Shown: one piece after another, positions 54,037-61,493 of the stretch | Position numbering within the stretch: position 1 is the first letter of the stretch | Layout: each line of letters opens with the position of its first letter | The notes under the pieces: generated by a model | Database searches by the model: none | Told to the model about the DNA's origin: nothing | What the model saw: only the letters and a program-made list of their open reading frames with translations | Translations under genes and position numbers: made by a program | Source of the DNA: Sphingobium sp. MI1205 | GTDB lineage: Bacteria; Pseudomonadota; Alphaproteobacteria; Sphingomonadales; Sphingomonadaceae | DNA: 64,000 nt | Assembly: GCF_001563285.1 (NCBI RefSeq) | Contig: NZ_CP005189.1 | Span: forward strand, 124,001 to 188,000 | Direction: 5' to 3'

Positions 54037-55320
54037 GTGGATAATCCGACGCATGTGACCGGGGATCATACCGGGATCGCGTTTCCGGTCAGCTTTGCGG
54101 TGCTGGAGGAAGGCGGCGCGTCCGCCCTGACGACGCTGTTCCGGCAGATGGAGGCGATCAGCGCCGATAATGCAGTGACCGCCATCGTCCGTTGGAAGGA
54201 ATTTTTCGGCGGCGGCATGGGGCGCAAGGTCGCTATCGACGTGACCTATGCGCGGGACGAAGGCGCGCCGACCCGGCTGTTCGCCAAGTTCACGCGGGAA
54301 TTTGGCGATCCGTTGCGCGAGCTGTTTTCGCCGGTGATGGACCCGGAGGTGCGCTTCGCCCTGCTTTCGCGCCGCCCCGGCTTTCCGCTGCGGGTGCCGC
54401 GCTGCATGTTCGGGGACTATAGCGCCGAGTTCAAGACCGGCCTGCTGATCACTGAGCGCATCCCCTATGGATTGGAAGGGATCGAGCCGGCGCTGGAAAA
54501 ATGCGTCGATTATGAACTGGCGGACCCGCTGCCTTATTATGAAGCGCAGGCGCGCGCGATCGCGGCGCTCGCCGCCTATCACCGCGCCGGCCATTTCGGC
54601 GACGAGATCGACCAGGAGTTCCCGTTCAACCCCGCCGACGACGCGTTGCTGAAGGTCATTCCCTATGACCAGGCGCAGTTGCAGACCAAGCTTGAGAAGC
54701 TGAAGGATTTCGCCGCGCGCGCGCCGCAACTGCTGCCCGATGGCCTCGCCGATCCCGCCTTCCTGGACGAATTCGCGGCGGGCGCGGCGCAGGTGCTGGC
54801 GAAGGAGGAAACGATCTGGCGGCGCCTCTACGCGCGCAGGGACGCGATCGCGCTGGTCCACTGGAACATGAACCCGGACAATGCCTGGTTCTGGCGCGAT
54901 GAAGATGGCGTGATGCAGTCGGGCCAGCTCGATTGGGGCGGCGTGGCGCAGGCCAATATCGCCCAATCCTATTATGGCATGCTGTGCGCGGGCGAAGCGG
55001 ACTTCCTGGCGCGGCATGACGCGGACCTGCAGGCACTGCTGCTGTCCGAATATGAACGGCAGGGAGGGCCGAAGCTGGATGCGGCCGCGTTCGACGAGGA
55101 TCTGAAGCTCGCGATCGCGGTGCTGGGCACCGCCTGGATGCTGGACGCGCCGTCGCTGCTGGAGGCGGAGCTGCCGGACTATGCGGACCTCACCGACCGT
55201 ACCGACCCCCGCCTGCGCGCCCTGTTCATCCCGCGCTGCCAGTTGCAGCTGCTCACCGTCTTCCTGTCGGAATGGCGGCGCAAGAATATCGGCGAGACGG
55301 TCGACCGGCTTCCCGGCTGA
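54037..55320 (+). CDS. APH/EcKinase-like protein with altered catalytic loop
   Basis: A 427-residue kinase-fold protein. The N-lobe lysine is in RLFAKFTREFGD and the Mg-binding Asp299 in LDWGG is kept. The catalytic loop, normally H-G-D-x-H-x-x-N, reads H-W-N-M-N-P-D-N at residues 275-282, so the catalytic aspartate is replaced by Asn277. It may be a pseudo-kinase or use Asp281. GTG start with AGGAGAGG upstream. It is convergent with the small gene at 55336. Confidence 0.85.
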   Translation: MDNPTHVTGDHTGIAFPVSFAVLEEGGASALTTLFRQMEAISADNAVTAIVRWKEFFGGGMGRKVAIDVTYARDEGAPTRLFAKFTREFGDPLRELFSPVMDPEVRFALLSRRPGFPLRVPRCMFGDYSAEFKTGLLITERIPYGLEGIEPALEKCVDYELADPLPYYEAQARAIAALAAYHRAGHFGDEIDQEFPFNPADDALLKVIPYDQAQLQTKLEKLKDFAARAPQLLPDGLADPAFLDEFAAGAAQVLAKEETIWRRLYARRDAIALVHWNMNPDNAWFWRDEDGVMQSGQLDWGGVAQANIAQSYYGMLCAGEADFLARHDADLQALLLSEYERQGGPKLDAAAFDEDLKLAIAVLGTAWMLDAPSLLEAELPDYADLTDRTDPRLRALFIPRCQLQLLTVFLSEWRRKNIGETVDRLPG

Positions 55321-55335
55321 CCGCCCTTCCCCGCT

Positions 55336-55551
55336 TTACTTGCGACCGGGCCGGAACAGGATGGTCAGCAGAAACAGGACGGTCTTGACGTTCAGCAGCT
55401 TCAGCGCAGCGCGCGCCTGATCGGGGGTGAGCACCGCGCGCACGGGCAGCGTGCCCATGATCTGGCCTTCGATCAGCAGATTGTTGCCGTCGGGCGACAT
55501 CTTCTCGACCGTCATCAGGCTGTCATTGTCTTTGGTCAGCAGTTCCATCAT
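55336..55551 (-). CDS. Small protein of unknown function, 71 residues
   Basis: A short protein: MMELLTKDNDSLMTVEK, then LLIEGQIMGTLPVRAVLTPDQARAALKLL, and a C-terminal hydrophobic segment VKTVLFLLTILFRPGRK that could anchor it to the membrane with the basic tail inside. GAGGATTG precedes two ATGs. It lies 30 bases after the flavoprotein gene on the same strand, and the tight spacing suggests a dedicated partner. I do not recognise the family. Confidence 0.7.
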   Translation of the reverse strand: MMELLTKDNDSLMTVEKMSPDGNNLLIEGQIMGTLPVRAVLTPDQARAALKLLNVKTVLFLLTILFRPGRK

Positions 55552-55580
55552 CAATCCTCTCTGCCCTGGGGCCAGGTAGC

Positions 55581-57146
55581 TCAATAGTTGGTGAAGCCGG
55601 CTTTCAGGTCGATGCCGAGCTTCTGGTAGATCTTCATCGCCGAAGCACGGCCGCCCAGAGTGGCAAGGCCACCCGGATGGGTCGTGCAGCCAGTCAGGAA
55701 CAGGCCGTCGATCCCAGGTATCTGATATTGCGACAGTTCGGGCGTTGGCCGCGCGCCCATCAACTGGTCGGCGGTCATCGCGATGCCCATGATGTCGCCG
55801 CGCCGCATGATGCGGCTGTGGCGGTCATGATCTTCCGGACATTCGATCAGCCGTCCGAGGACCTTCGACCGGTCGATATTCCTGGTGAACTTGCAGAACC
55901 AGTCGAACAGCGCATCGCCCGCGCGCTGCTTGTCGACCGCCCAGCCTTCCTTCGTCTCATAGGGGGCGAAGCAATAGAGATAGAGGGCGGTCATGCCGTC
56001 GGGCGCCCGGCTGGGGTCGAAATTGCTTTGCGGTCCGCCCAGCGGTTGCAGCACGTCATAGGGAAATTCGTTGCGCCGATAGGCCTCGAAAGGCTTCATG
56101 AAATTGTCCCAGTCGGGCTCCATGCATTCGACCAGGATTGCTTCGTCATAGGCTTCACCGCCGATCCACTGGATGCGTTCGGACAGCGCGATCTGCTGGT
56201 TGATGGCACCATATTCGGACAGCTTGACCGCCGCCGCGCGCTCCGCGATCCCCTTGTCAATGCCGGGAACCATTCGGCCCATGTCCCAGGGGTGAAGGTT
56301 GGCGACCACCGCCTTGCGCGCGCGGATTTCCTCGCCGGTATCGGTGATCACGCCGTCGATCCGGCCGCCGCCGCCGATAAATTGTTCGACCGTGACGCCG
56401 GTGCGCAGTTCGCCGCCATGATGCTTGAGGCAGGCGATCAGGGCGTTGGTAACGCTTTTCGCGCCGCCGACGACGGTCGCCATGCGGTACTTATGCCCCA
56501 GCCCCAGGATCAGATACATGGTGAGGCCGGTGCCCGGATAATCGGGCGCGCTCATCACCTCCGACGCCCATTTCGCCATATGCACCTTCACATGCGGCGA
56601 TTCGAAGCGCGCGTTGAGGAAGTCGATGACATTGCCTTCCAGCTCGGCGCGGATCTTTCGACCCTTGGCGCTGTCGTTGAGCAGGCGCATGAAGCCGTCA
56701 TGCGGCATGGGCGGCATGAAGAAGCCCCGCGACAGCAGCGGCAGCAGTTCGTTCGCTTCCTCGACCAGCTGGGTATAGGCGCGCGCGTCCCGCTCCGAAA
56801 AACGGGCGATTTCCTTCACCGCCCGGTCGAAGTCGGTGTAGCTGATCAGCCCCTCCCCATTGGGATAGAGCGACGCGAAGGGCGCCGGCGCATAGGCAAA
56901 TTCCAGGCCGAAGCGCGTTTCCAGCTCCAGCTCATTATCCTTGAGCGCCGGGTTGGCGAGCAGCATGAGATAGCCCATGGCGTGGCTGTCATGGGTGAAG
57001 CGCGGATCGGTATGCACCGACACGACGCCGCCGCCGCATTGTTCCTCGCGCTCCAGCACCAGCACCGACAGGCCGGCCTTGGCGAGATAGCAGGCGGTGG
57101 TCAGCGAGTTGCTGCCCGCGCCGACAACGACGAAATCATAGGCCAT
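55581..57146 (-). CDS. Phytoene desaturase-like FAD oxidoreductase
   Basis: A 521-residue flavoprotein of the CrtI/CrtO type. The Rossmann motif is DFVVVGAGSNSLTTACYLAKAG with Ser replacing a Gly of GxGxxG, then VLVLEREEQCGGG. The C-terminal FAD motif is PGIDGLFLTGCTTHPGGLATLGGRASAMKI. The family catalyses desaturation, isomerisation or ketone formation of isoprenoids and some steroids. No carotenoid genes are nearby. It overlaps the upstream TetR gene by 11 bases and is followed by a 71-residue protein. Confidence 0.9.
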   Translation of the reverse strand: MAYDFVVVGAGSNSLTTACYLAKAGLSVLVLEREEQCGGGVVSVHTDPRFTHDSHAMGYLMLLANPALKDNELELETRFGLEFAYAPAPFASLYPNGEGLISYTDFDRAVKEIARFSERDARAYTQLVEEANELLPLLSRGFFMPPMPHDGFMRLLNDSAKGRKIRAELEGNVIDFLNARFESPHVKVHMAKWASEVMSAPDYPGTGLTMYLILGLGHKYRMATVVGGAKSVTNALIACLKHHGGELRTGVTVEQFIGGGGRIDGVITDTGEEIRARKAVVANLHPWDMGRMVPGIDKGIAERAAAVKLSEYGAINQQIALSERIQWIGGEAYDEAILVECMEPDWDNFMKPFEAYRRNEFPYDVLQPLGGPQSNFDPSRAPDGMTALYLYCFAPYETKEGWAVDKQRAGDALFDWFCKFTRNIDRSKVLGRLIECPEDHDRHSRIMRRGDIMGIAMTADQLMGARPTPELSQYQIPGIDGLFLTGCTTHPGGLATLGGRASAMKIYQKLGIDLKAGFTNY

Positions 57147-57813
57147 TGGCGTTTCCTCTCACAGCAGCGGGCAGCAGTTGCGCGACGACCGTGCGCTTGA
57201 GCTGCTCGCGGAAATAGATGTTCGAGCCGGCCGCCTGCGACATGCGCTCGATAAAGGGACGGCCCGCAATGGCCGTCACGATCGCGCCGTTGAAGGCGAA
57301 GAACAGCAGGTCGGGATCGGGCGCATCCTCGCCCGTGCAGCAGGCCGACGCGATCAGGGGCGCCAACAGATCGTGGATCGGCTTGACCAGCTTCTGGAAA
57401 ACATAGTCGCTCTGTTCATTCTGCCGCACCAGTTCGCTGAGCACGAATTTGGCGATCTGCGGATTGTCGCAGGTGACATCGACCAGATGCGATACGGCGT
57501 CGATCACCGCCCGGTCCGCGCCTTCACTCACGATCGCCCTGGCGGGGGCAAGGGCGGAAAGCAGTTGATCGGCGAGGGTATCGACCGCCGCGCGCCACAG
57601 ATCGGCCTTCGACCCGAACTGATGCTTGATCAGCGCCGGATCGACGCCCGCCTGCGCAGCGATGTGCCGAACGCCGGCGCCTTCAAAGCCCTGGGTCGCG
57701 AACGCCTCCAACGCCACCGCCAGCAACCGTTCGGCACCGGTTTGGCTGTTGGTATCGGCGGCATTACGCCTAGGTCGGCCACGCGCGCGGGGGGTGGAAG
57801 GCGATGATGACAT
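57136..57813 (-). CDS. TetR-family transcriptional regulator (3)
   Basis: A 225-residue regulator. The helix-turn-helix is GAERLLAVALEAFATQGFEGAGVRHIAAQAGVDPALIKHQFGSKADLWRAAV, residues about 26-77. The C-terminal domain contains CDNPQIAKFVLSELVRQNEQSDYV. AAGGAAGGC precedes the ATG. The 14-base perfect palindrome at 57828 lies 14 bases upstream of its start, so it probably controls the operon it leads (TetR, flavoprotein, small protein). Confidence 0.9.
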   Translation of the reverse strand: MSSSPSTPRARGRPRRNAADTNSQTGAERLLAVALEAFATQGFEGAGVRHIAAQAGVDPALIKHQFGSKADLWRAAVDTLADQLLSALAPARAIVSEGADRAVIDAVSHLVDVTCDNPQIAKFVLSELVRQNEQSDYVFQKLVKPIHDLLAPLIASACCTGEDAPDPDLLFFAFNGAIVTAIAGRPFIERMSQAAGSNIYFREQLKRTVVAQLLPAAVRGNANGL

Positions 57814-57827
57814 GCCTTCCTTTTAAT

Positions 57828-57841
57828 TCAACGATCGTTGA
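57828..57841. promoter_or_regulatory. Perfect palindrome, likely TetR operator
   Basis: TCAACGATCGTTGA is a 14-base perfect palindrome immediately upstream of the TetR start codon, with A/T-rich flanks. Placement suggests autorepression and repression of the downstream flavoprotein operon. Confidence 0.65.
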
Positions 57842-57867
57842 TTATCAACCCTGTCTATACAGCTAAA

Positions 57868-58587
57868 TCAGTCCGCTGTTGCATTGGCTGGAACGAGTGA
57901 CTGGCGCTTGAGCGCACCCAGGATCAACACGCTGGTTACGATGATCCAAAGGCCGAAAATGCTGAGCGGAATCCAGAAGACGAACAGACCGTTCCAGGCG
58001 AAGGGACCGGTACGCGGAATGAAGCCGAAGGCGCCCAGTTCGAACATGATCGCGGTCCAGATGGTCAAATAGCCGAACCAGCGGGGGAAAGGCGACAGCG
58101 CATCCTGTCGGCCCATGAGCGACACGACCGCGATCGCGACAAACTGGAAGATATAATATTGGTCGGTCGTCACCAGTGTCAGATTGGCCAGCTCATGAAT
58201 GGCAAGCGTGATCTCCGCCGGGCGATCGGGGCTGAAGGCCGCCACGCCCCAGATCAGAGGCGGGAAGACCAGAAACATCGACATGAGGCAGCCGCCGCAC
58301 AGCTGCAGGACGGACCAGATCGGCCAACCCTGTTCGATGCGCCGCATCTGGACGGCGATGACCAGCGCCAGCGGCACCATGAACGCGGCGACCCAGCTGC
58401 AGATGACGCCGCCGATGCGGATGCTGACGCTGTTTTCGCGATAGATGGCGGCGACCTGCTCCGCGTTCAGCGACGCAGGCGGCAACGGCACCATTTTGAT
58501 GAGGAACACGAAACAGAGCATGAAGGTGACCATCATCAATAGAGCCCACCAGATCAGCGCACGCTGTGCATTGATCGAAACCGACAT
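57868..58587 (-). CDS. Integral membrane protein of unknown function
   Basis: A 239-residue protein with six predicted membrane segments: residues about 10-32 (LIWWALLMMVTFMLCFVFLI), 60-80, 93-115 (LQLCGGCLMSMFLVFPPLIWG), then segments around LVTTDQYYIFQFVAIAVVSL, FGYLTIWTAIMFELGAFGF and SIFGLWIIVTSVLILGAL. A short loop PPASLNAEQVAAIYREN follows the first segment. AGGGGGGAAGT precedes the ATG. The frameshifted remnant at 58953 resembles its N-terminus. Such proteins recur next to catabolic genes in sphingomonads, but the function is not known. Confidence 0.8.
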   Translation of the reverse strand: MSVSINAQRALIWWALLMMVTFMLCFVFLIKMVPLPPASLNAEQVAAIYRENSVSIRIGGVICSWVAAFMVPLALVIAVQMRRIEQGWPIWSVLQLCGGCLMSMFLVFPPLIWGVAAFSPDRPAEITLAIHELANLTLVTTDQYYIFQFVAIAVVSLMGRQDALSPFPRWFGYLTIWTAIMFELGAFGFIPRTGPFAWNGLFVFWIPLSIFGLWIIVTSVLILGALKRQSLVPANATAD

Positions 58588-58952
58588 ACTTCCCCCCTCA
58601 ACTGTTTCATTGTTGTTACACTGCCGAGGCCAGCATTTTCAGGCTGGCCACAAGCAGATATTCATCAGTTGCTGATTATACCTTCTCGGGCAAAGCGCAA
58701 GCCATGATCAGCGGATGCCAGGCGCCACATAGATGGAGATGCAAGCGAGGCGCAGGGCGTCTATCATGGCTGGCAGTGTCACGCCGCGGGGGGAAATATA
58801 AGTATGCCTGCGTACCAATGAGCATATCGACTTGCGACCGCGACAAATTGACATATCTGGCACCTGGTGCCATTGGAGCACGATCATTCTGAAGACGGCA
58901 TAATACCGCCAGGGCCATCGAGCGCAGAAATCGGATTTGGGAGGGGTGAGGA
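58588..58952. other. Gene-free stretch
   Basis: About 365 bases upstream of both the membrane-protein gene and the remnant at 58953. It contains A/T-rich promoter-like sequence (AATATAAGTATGCC, TTGACATATCTGG) but no coding region, palindrome or RNA gene that I can support. Confidence 0.4.
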
Positions 58953-59227
58953 TTGAGCAAGCTCGATCAGAAGATATGCGCCTGGCGCGGGCCTTTCTGC
59001 GCCGCGACGCTGGGCGCGGGGCTGCTGATGTCGGGCTTCTTGGCGCCCCCTGCCCCCAACCTTTCGGTGGGCGCGATCGCCATCGGCGCGCTGAGCGACA
59101 AGCGCCCCGACCCCGTCTTTCCTTCTGGATTCCGGCGCCGGCTTTCTTTATCTGGCTCATCATCATGACGCCGATTACGCTCAGCGCGATCAATCGTACC
59201 TTTGAAGGCGATGCCCCTTATGCATGA
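58953..59227 (+). pseudogene. Frameshifted membrane-protein remnant
   Basis: The first frame (TTG start after TGAGGA) gives KICAWRGPFCAATLGAGLLMSGFLAPPAPNLSVGAIA, a membrane segment plus a P-P-A-x-x-L-S loop as in the protein at 57868. Downstream the other frame continues as RPRLSFWIPAPAFFIWLII followed by MTPITLSAINRTFEGDAP. The two parts make a coherent N-terminal third of that family only if a frameshift near 59110 is repaired. The rest of the gene is missing; it runs straight into the NorE-like gene. Confidence 0.55.
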
Positions 59228-59804
59228 CTTACGATCCGTCCAGCATGCCCACGCCAAGCGCATCCCCGGCGAGCCCGGCCTCTGGGTGATCGTGTTCGGC
59301 GACCTGCTGGTCTTCGGCCTGTTCTTCCTGACCTTCGCCACCTATCGCCTGGATGAGGTGGCGCTGTTCTCGCGATCGCAGGTGCAGCTTAACCAGGGCC
59401 TGGGCCTGCTCAATACCATGTTGCTGCTCAGCAGTTCGCTGGCCATCGCCATCACGGTGGCCGCGCTGCGCGAGGGCGCTTTGCGCCGCGCGCGCATCGG
59501 CGCGAACCTGGCGATCGCCTTGGGACTCGGCTTCATCGGCGTAAAGATCATCGAATATGGCGAGAAGATAGCGGCCGGGATCGATCCGACGACCAACAAC
59601 TTCTTCATGTTCTACTTCAGCTTCACAGGCATCCACCTAATGCACGTGATCGCGGGCCTGGGCGCTCTCGCCTTTATCCGCAGTCGCTGCAACGTGCCCC
59701 TAGTTCCGAACGGCATCAGGGCGATCGAAGGATGCGCCGCGTTCTGGCATCTGGTGGACATATTGTGGGTGATCCTGTTCGCCATCCTCTATCTGCATCA
59801 GTGA
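59220..59804 (+). CDS. NorE-like cytochrome c oxidase subunit III family protein
   Basis: A 194-residue membrane protein with five hydrophobic segments, matching NorE-type short subunit III homologues: EPGLWVIVFGDLLVFGLFF, then QLNQGLGLLNTMLLLSSSLAIAI, NLAIALGLGFIGVKIIEYGEKI, the signature FFMFYFSFTGIHLMHVIAGL and a final CAAFWHLVDILWVILFAILYL. The start may be at 59211 instead. No haem-copper catalytic subunit or nor genes are in the window. It lies seven bases before a NorF-like gene. Related pairs occur in catabolic clusters, where their job is unclear. Confidence 0.85.
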   Translation: MHDLRSVQHAHAKRIPGEPGLWVIVFGDLLVFGLFFLTFATYRLDEVALFSRSQVQLNQGLGLLNTMLLLSSSLAIAITVAALREGALRRARIGANLAIALGLGFIGVKIIEYGEKIAAGIDPTTNNFFMFYFSFTGIHLMHVIAGLGALAFIRSRCNVPLVPNGIRAIEGCAAFWHLVDILWVILFAILYLHQ

Positions 59805-59811
59805 GCGCGCC

Positions 59812-60081
59812 ATGAAGCATGTTATCCAGTCCCCGGTCACGATCTGGGCCATCCTCGTCGTTGCGACGCTCGCTTCCTATCTGTTCCAGCTGGAGGCGAT
59901 GAAGTTTGATCCCCGCATCGTGGGATCGGCAATCCTGGTCATCGCCTTTTTCAAGGTGCGGCTGATCGGCCTGCGCTACATGGAGATTGACGAGGCGATC
60001 CTGCCGCTGCGTCTTGCCTTCGAGGCGTGGGTCTTCGCCGTCGCCATCGCGCTGCTGACGCTCTTCTGGATCGCGGGATGA
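59812..60081 (+). CDS. NorF-like/cytochrome c oxidase subunit IV family protein
   Basis: An 89-residue protein with three membrane segments (VTIWAILVVATLASYLF, RIVGSAILVIAFFKVRLIGL, AFEAWVFAVAIALLTLFWI). The size and the motif AFFKVRLIGLRYMEI fit NorF and the prokaryotic subunit IV family. It follows the NorE-like gene with a GAGCGC site and stops just before the hairpin at 60081. The two are probably co-transcribed and form a small membrane complex. Confidence 0.82.
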   Translation: MKHVIQSPVTIWAILVVATLASYLFQLEAMKFDPRIVGSAILVIAFFKVRLIGLRYMEIDEAILPLRLAFEAWVFAVAIALLTLFWIAG

Positions 60082-60117
60082 AAAAAATCGCGCGATCGGG
60101 ATTTCGCCCGACCGCGC
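60081..60117 (-). terminator. Terminator hairpin oriented to the minus strand
   Basis: An 11-base stem with one mismatch (GCGCGATCGGG / CCCGACCGCGC) has a run of A on its left, which is a T run when read on the minus strand. It would end a minus-strand transcript arriving from the right. Confidence 0.6.
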
Positions 60118-60604
60118 CAGGTGGAGAGGAGGGTCGGGCCGCCTGCGCGATCGTGTCCGCCACATCCGCAAAGCTCACCCGAATCGGCTCTCGCTGCTTG
60201 TAGAATTCCAGCGCCTTGGCGATGCGGGTCAGCACCTTCGGCTTGGCCGGATCATAATGGGGCATGACAAGGCCCGGCATGCTGGGCAGCATGTAGGCCA
60301 GCTTGCGGCGCACGAGCCGCTTTTCCCGCTTGATCGAGGCGCTCCGCTCCGCCGGGGGGCAGCAGCCGGACGCTCGTGCGGCGCCTAGCCAGTGAAGGCA
60401 CCAGCTTCGGCCAACGTCCTTGACGAGCATCGGCGCGCCTATGCTGTAATATTGGCGCGGGCCGGACGGCTTGGTGCCAAGGATACCGCGCAGTTGGCTT
60501 CCGCAATCATCAGAGCCTGCGCCGCGCCTTTCAGAAATGGACGGACGGGCCATTGGGCCGCTGGCGGAGCGGTCAACCGCGCCGCTGAAACCAACGCGGC
60601 CTGA
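60118..60604. other. Region with a possible decayed minus-strand gene
   Basis: On the minus strand between about 60350 and 60125 the reading frame gives a protein-like segment (KREKRLVRRKLAYMLPSMPG, then LVMPHYDPAKPKVLTRIAKALEFYKQ, then EPIRVSFADVADTIAQAARP). It has no good start and runs through the downstream terminator, so it may be a truncated or frameshifted gene. I do not recognise it. The rest of the stretch shows nothing supportable. Confidence 0.3.
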
Positions 60605-61195
60605 TCAATGCAATGCGGCGAAGGCGATTTCGATCCATTCGTCCAGGCTATGGCGATCATCCACCAGCCAGTGCCGGAAGGCGGTGGTGTAGAGCATCGA
60701 GATGGCGACGACCTGGGCATGGACCTGGAACGCCGCATCACCTTGTGCGCCGACCCGGTCGATGATCAGTTCGGCAAATTCGCGCTGCCAGTCGTTGAGC
60801 CCCTGGTGCATGCGGCGCGCAAGAGAGGGGGTGTCGAAGATCAGCCGGGTCTTGATCCGCGCCGCGTCGCTGTGCTGCGACTCTTCCATCGCGAGCGCCT
60901 GATAGGCCCATTTGATCCGCTCCACCGGCTCAGTCGGTCCGTCCGCAGAGCGCAAGTGATTGCGCATGAAGTCGCCTTCACACCGGTCGAGGGAAAGGAA
61001 GACGATATCGTCCTTCGTCGCGAAATAACGGAATAATGTTCGACGCGAGATGCCCGCCGCCTGGGCAAGTTCCGTCATGCTCACGGCATCGAAACCACGT
61101 TCGAGGAACAGGCGAAGGGCCAGGTCGACAATCTGCTGGCGCTGAAACGCTATGCGATTTTCCGTCCGTTCCGGCCTGTCGTCGCGTCGCGCCAA
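60605..61195 (-). CDS. TetR-family transcriptional regulator (4)
   Basis: A 196-residue regulator. The helix-turn-helix is QQIVDLALRLFLERGFDAVSMTELAQAAGISRRTLFRYFATKDDIV, residues about 20-65. The TTG start follows AAAGGCAGAG; an upstream TTG in frame (61240) lacks a site. The C-terminal domain has CEGDFMRNHLRSADG and MEESQHSDAARIKTRLIFD, of the AcrR-like C-terminal group. It lies about 300 bases downstream of Rieske C on the same strand and may control that operon. Confidence 0.87.
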   Translation of the reverse strand: MARRDDRPERTENRIAFQRQQIVDLALRLFLERGFDAVSMTELAQAAGISRRTLFRYFATKDDIVFLSLDRCEGDFMRNHLRSADGPTEPVERIKWAYQALAMEESQHSDAARIKTRLIFDTPSLARRMHQGLNDWQREFAELIIDRVGAQGDAAFQVHAQVVAISMLYTTAFRHWLVDDRHSLDEWIEIAFAALH

Positions 61196-61454
61196 AATCT
61201 CTGCCTTTCCGCCTCGCAAGCCTCTTGCTCGATAGACCAAATGACAGCTTCCGCAAGACCGCGTCGCGTCCTCGGGTTGGCATTGGGGCTCGGGGATAGA
61301 GCAGCATTCCGGCGCCGGGAAATGGTCCCGGTCGCGATCCGCACGAACCGGGATGCGCGCGGCTGGTCAATCTCGGCATGGCCGCCGCCCGCGCCGGTGC
61401 GTGGTCCGGCTATCCTCCGGTGTGACGGGATGCGACATCCGCCGCAGTCGAACG

Positions 61455-61481
61455 ACCGGCGCCTGCCTATGCCAGGCGCCG
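61455..61481 (-). terminator. Hairpin after the Rieske C gene
   Basis: A perfect ten-base GC-rich stem (CCGGCGCCTG / CAGGCGCCGG) with a short loop lies 13 bases beyond the Rieske C stop. There is no clear T tract. Confidence 0.6.
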
Positions 61482-61493
61482 GTGCAAGCCGCG

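Noticed and set aside
55581..57146. Carotenoid biosynthesis locus around the desaturase-like gene
   Set aside because: No phytoene synthase, cyclase or other crt gene is adjacent; the lipocalin-like proteins have only distant CrtC resemblance.
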